Shown here: piece by piece, positions 7,244 to 8,378 of the stretch | Numbering within the stretch: the first letter of the stretch is position 1 | Layout: every line of letters starts with the position of its first letter | Source: Deltaproteobacteria bacterium | GTDB taxonomy: Bacteria > Desulfobacterota > BSN033 > UBA1163 | Direction of reading: 5' to 3' | DNA: 8,378 nt | Assembly: GCA_016875155.1 (NCBI GenBank) | Contig: VGSD01000102.1 | Coordinates: 1 to 8,378 of the forward strand | The notes under the pieces: model-generated | What the model saw: the letters and a program-made list of their open reading frames with translations, nothing else | Databases searched by the model: none | What the model was told of the DNA's origin: nothing | Made by a program: the position numbers and the translations under genes

Positions 7244-7774
7244 TTAATTTTTTTCCACCTGGATAAAATCCAATTCCACAGGTGTCGCCCTTCCAAAGAT
7301 CGAAACCAGGACCTTCAGCTTTCGTTTTTCTGGTTTGACCTCTTCGATCGTCCCAATGAAGTTAACAAAGGGTCCGTCAATGACCCTTACACTATCGCCG
7401 ACATTGAAAGAGATCTTTGGCTTTGCTTTCGAAACACCGTCCTTCATCTGGGCCAGGATGTCTTCAACCTCTCTCTCCGAAAGCGGGGCTGGTTTGGTGC
7501 TATCTCCAGCAAAACCAGTGATCTTCGGCGTATCTTTCACAATATGCCAGGTCTCTTCATTCAATTCCATCTGAACCAATAGATACCCCGGGAAGATCTT
7601 CCGTTTCGATTCTTTCTTCTTCCCTTTTGCCAGCTCCACTACAGTCTCTGTAGGAACGAGGATGGAAGAAAAAAATTGGTTTTTCCCGAGGTTCTTAATG
7701 CGTTCTTCTAAATTCTGTTTTGCCCTGTTCTCAAAACCCGAATAAGTATGAATGACATACCACTGAAGTGCCAT
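7244..7774 (-). CDS. nusG: Transcription termination/antitermination factor NusG
   Basis: NusG binds the beta' clamp and beta of elongating RNA polymerase, reduces pausing, and links polymerase to Rho or to ribosomal protein S10. The protein has 176 residues from the ATG at 7772-7774. It shows an NGN domain (about 4-108) with [18 protein letters not shown] and [21 protein letters not shown], a linker rich in Lys and Ser, and a KOW domain (about 124-176) with [20 protein letters not shown] and [18 protein letters not shown]. An in-frame GTG 18 bases upstream sits inside the AGGTGGAG ribosome binding site, so the ATG is chosen. It lies 61 bases after secE, the near-universal order. Confidence 0.98.
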   Translation of the reverse strand: MALQWYVIHTYSGFENRAKQNLEERIKNLGKNQFFSSILVPTETVVELAKGKKKESKRKIFPGYLLVQMELNEETWHIVKDTPKITGFAGDSTKPAPLSEREVEDILAQMKDGVSKAKPKISFNVGDSVRVIDGPFVNFIGTIEEVKPEKRKLKVLVSIFGRATPVELDFIQVEKN

Positions 7775-7835
7775 AATCTTTATTATCTCCACCTCGCAGG
7801 GACAGGGGTGTTACGGAGCAAAATACGGTTTGACC

Positions 7836-8057
7836 TTATGAGCTTCCCGCCTTCTTCAATAACTCCCGGATGAGATTGGATAGGCCTGAATCAACAAGCC
7901 CCAAGAAGAGGGCAATGATGAAAACCGCGACGAGTACGACAGCTGTACCAGCAAGGGCATCTCTCCTCGAAGGCCAGGTGACCTTTTTTAACTCTGTCTT
8001 CACTTCTCTTAAAAATTGCTTTGCCCCTTCAAATTTTTCCTTGATAGAAAATTCCAT
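7836..8057 (-). CDS. secE: Preprotein translocase subunit SecE
   Basis: SecE clamps SecY in the SecYEG channel of the inner membrane. From the ATG at 8055-8057 the protein has 73 residues, the single-membrane-segment form usual outside enterobacteria. It has an amphipathic N-terminal helix (about 5-25), the conserved REVKTELKKVTWPSRRDAL (17-35), one membrane segment (about 36-57, AGTAVVLVAVFIIALFLGLV), and a short basic C-terminus. GAGAGAG lies about 7-10 bases before the ATG. A GTG 33 bases upstream is in frame but would add an atypical leader, so it was not used. Confidence 0.97.
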   Translation of the reverse strand: MEFSIKEKFEGAKQFLREVKTELKKVTWPSRRDALAGTAVVLVAVFIIALFLGLVDSGLSNLIRELLKKAGSS

Positions 8058-8161
8058 CTTAATACTCTCTCTCAGGGGAACCACGAGCACCCCTTCATTT
8101 ATCCCCTATCGGGTCATGAACTATCCGGTAGGTATGGCTTGCCGAATATTCATCTCTTTCA

Positions 8162-8238
8162 TGGCAGGCCAGGAGGGATTCGAACCCCCATCACCCGGAT
8201 TTGGAGTCCGGTGCTCTATCCGTTAGAGCTACTGGCCT
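8162..8238 (-). tRNA. trpT: tRNA-Trp (anticodon CCA)
   Basis: On the minus strand the sequence folds as a complete cloverleaf. The acceptor stem AGGCCAG pairs with CTGGCCT, the D stem GCTC pairs with GAGC, and the anticodon stem CCGGA pairs with TCCGG around the loop CTCCAAA, giving anticodon CCA. The T arm is GGGGG-TTCGAAT-CCCTC. The discriminator base is G and the 3' CCA is encoded (8162-8164). It lies between rpmG and secE and is probably cut out of the same transcript by RNase P and 3' nucleases. Confidence 0.97.
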
Positions 8239-8255
8239 CTCTTTCGTCAGTGGAT

Positions 8256-8333
8256 AGTGGAATATAAACTGTGGATTTGAGATTTGAGTCCATTTAAACC
8301 TCTCCTTTCCACCTTTCTATTTTCCACTTTCTA
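8256..8333 (-). repeat. Stop-anchored repeat and hairpin after rpmG
   Basis: The 26-base motif at 8308-8333 reads TAGAAAGTGGAAAATAG then AAAGGTGGA in the transcript. It begins two bases after the rpmG stop codon and matches the copy after rpoB at 24 of 26 aligned positions. AGTGGAA (8322-8328) can pair with TTCCACT (8256-8262), continuing as ATA with TAT after one mismatch. Between the arms lies GATTTGAGATTTGAG, an 8-base near-tandem repeat (8274-8288). No gene fits in this spacer. Confidence 0.5.
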
Positions 8334-8334
8334 C

Positions 8335-8378
8335 CTACTTCGTCTCTTTGTGGACCGTATGTTTTCTACAGAACCGAC
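8335..8378 (-). CDS. rpmG: 50S ribosomal protein L33, C-terminal end (partial)
   Basis: The last 13 codons and the TAG stop (8335-8337) are in the window. They read RFCRKHTVHKETK, which matches the typical L33 ending (C..C/R KHT.HKE.K). L33 is a small protein near the ribosomal exit site. One cysteine is visible, as expected for the second zinc-binding pair in the C+ form, but the rest of the protein lies beyond the window. Its position before tRNA-Trp and secE supports the call. Confidence 0.9.
   Translation of the reverse strand, partial: RFCRKHTVHKETK

Noticed and set aside
8058..8110. Hairpin AGGGG (8074-8078) with CCCCT (8090-8094 or 8103-8107) upstream of secE
   Set aside because: Only five pairs with competing partners and no T-run; too weak to call as a regulatory element.
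8254..8290. Possible promoter for tRNA-Trp with TATATT at 8261-8266
   Set aside because: The -10-like box is well placed, with a short leader to the tRNA, but no convincing -35 box lies 16-18 bases upstream, and the site is part of a repeat hairpin.

Overview
The window is a bacterial ribosomal protein and RNA polymerase operon, with every gene on the minus strand. In transcription order it reads: 3' end of rpmG (L33), tRNA-Trp(CCA), secE, nusG, rplK (L11), rplA (L1), rplJ (L10), rplL (L7/L12), rpoB (beta), and the first 30 codons of rpoC (beta'). No plasmid, phage, transposase or CRISPR feature is visible.

The order rpmG-tRNA-Trp-secE-nusG is one I know from Geobacter-type Desulfobacterota. 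The beta subunit also has inserts in the places where Proteobacteria and relatives carry SI1 and SI2. I therefore infer a Desulfobacterota-like (former Deltaproteobacteria) or neighbouring Gram-negative lineage, possibly uncultivated. This is inference, not proof.

Region by region: 8058-8378 holds the rpmG tail, the tRNA and leaders. 7244-8057 holds secE and nusG (protein translocation; transcription elongation). 4948-7150 holds the four L1/L7-L12 stalk proteins. 4644-4947 is a 304-base non-coding spacer with a long inverted array of TAGTC pentamers and a terminator-like hairpin just before rpoB. 180-4643 is rpoB, and 1-90 is the start of rpoC.

The most striking observation is inside rpoB. 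Residues about 441-535 of the beta protein are an extra segment absent from E. coli and Geobacter beta as I remember them. It aligns without gaps to domain II of ribosomal protein L1: 33 of 63 residues are identical to the rplA product encoded about 3 kb away in the same operon. The beta subunit thus appears to carry a built-in L1-like domain.

The second theme is in the spacers. A related motif (TAGARAGTGGAAAATAGAA-type) starts at or within 2 bases of the stop codons of rpmG, rplJ and rpoB. In each case a complementary arm follows, so each can fold into a hairpin. A different CGAA-rich repeat follows the nusG stop. rplJ and rpoC both appear to start with TTG.
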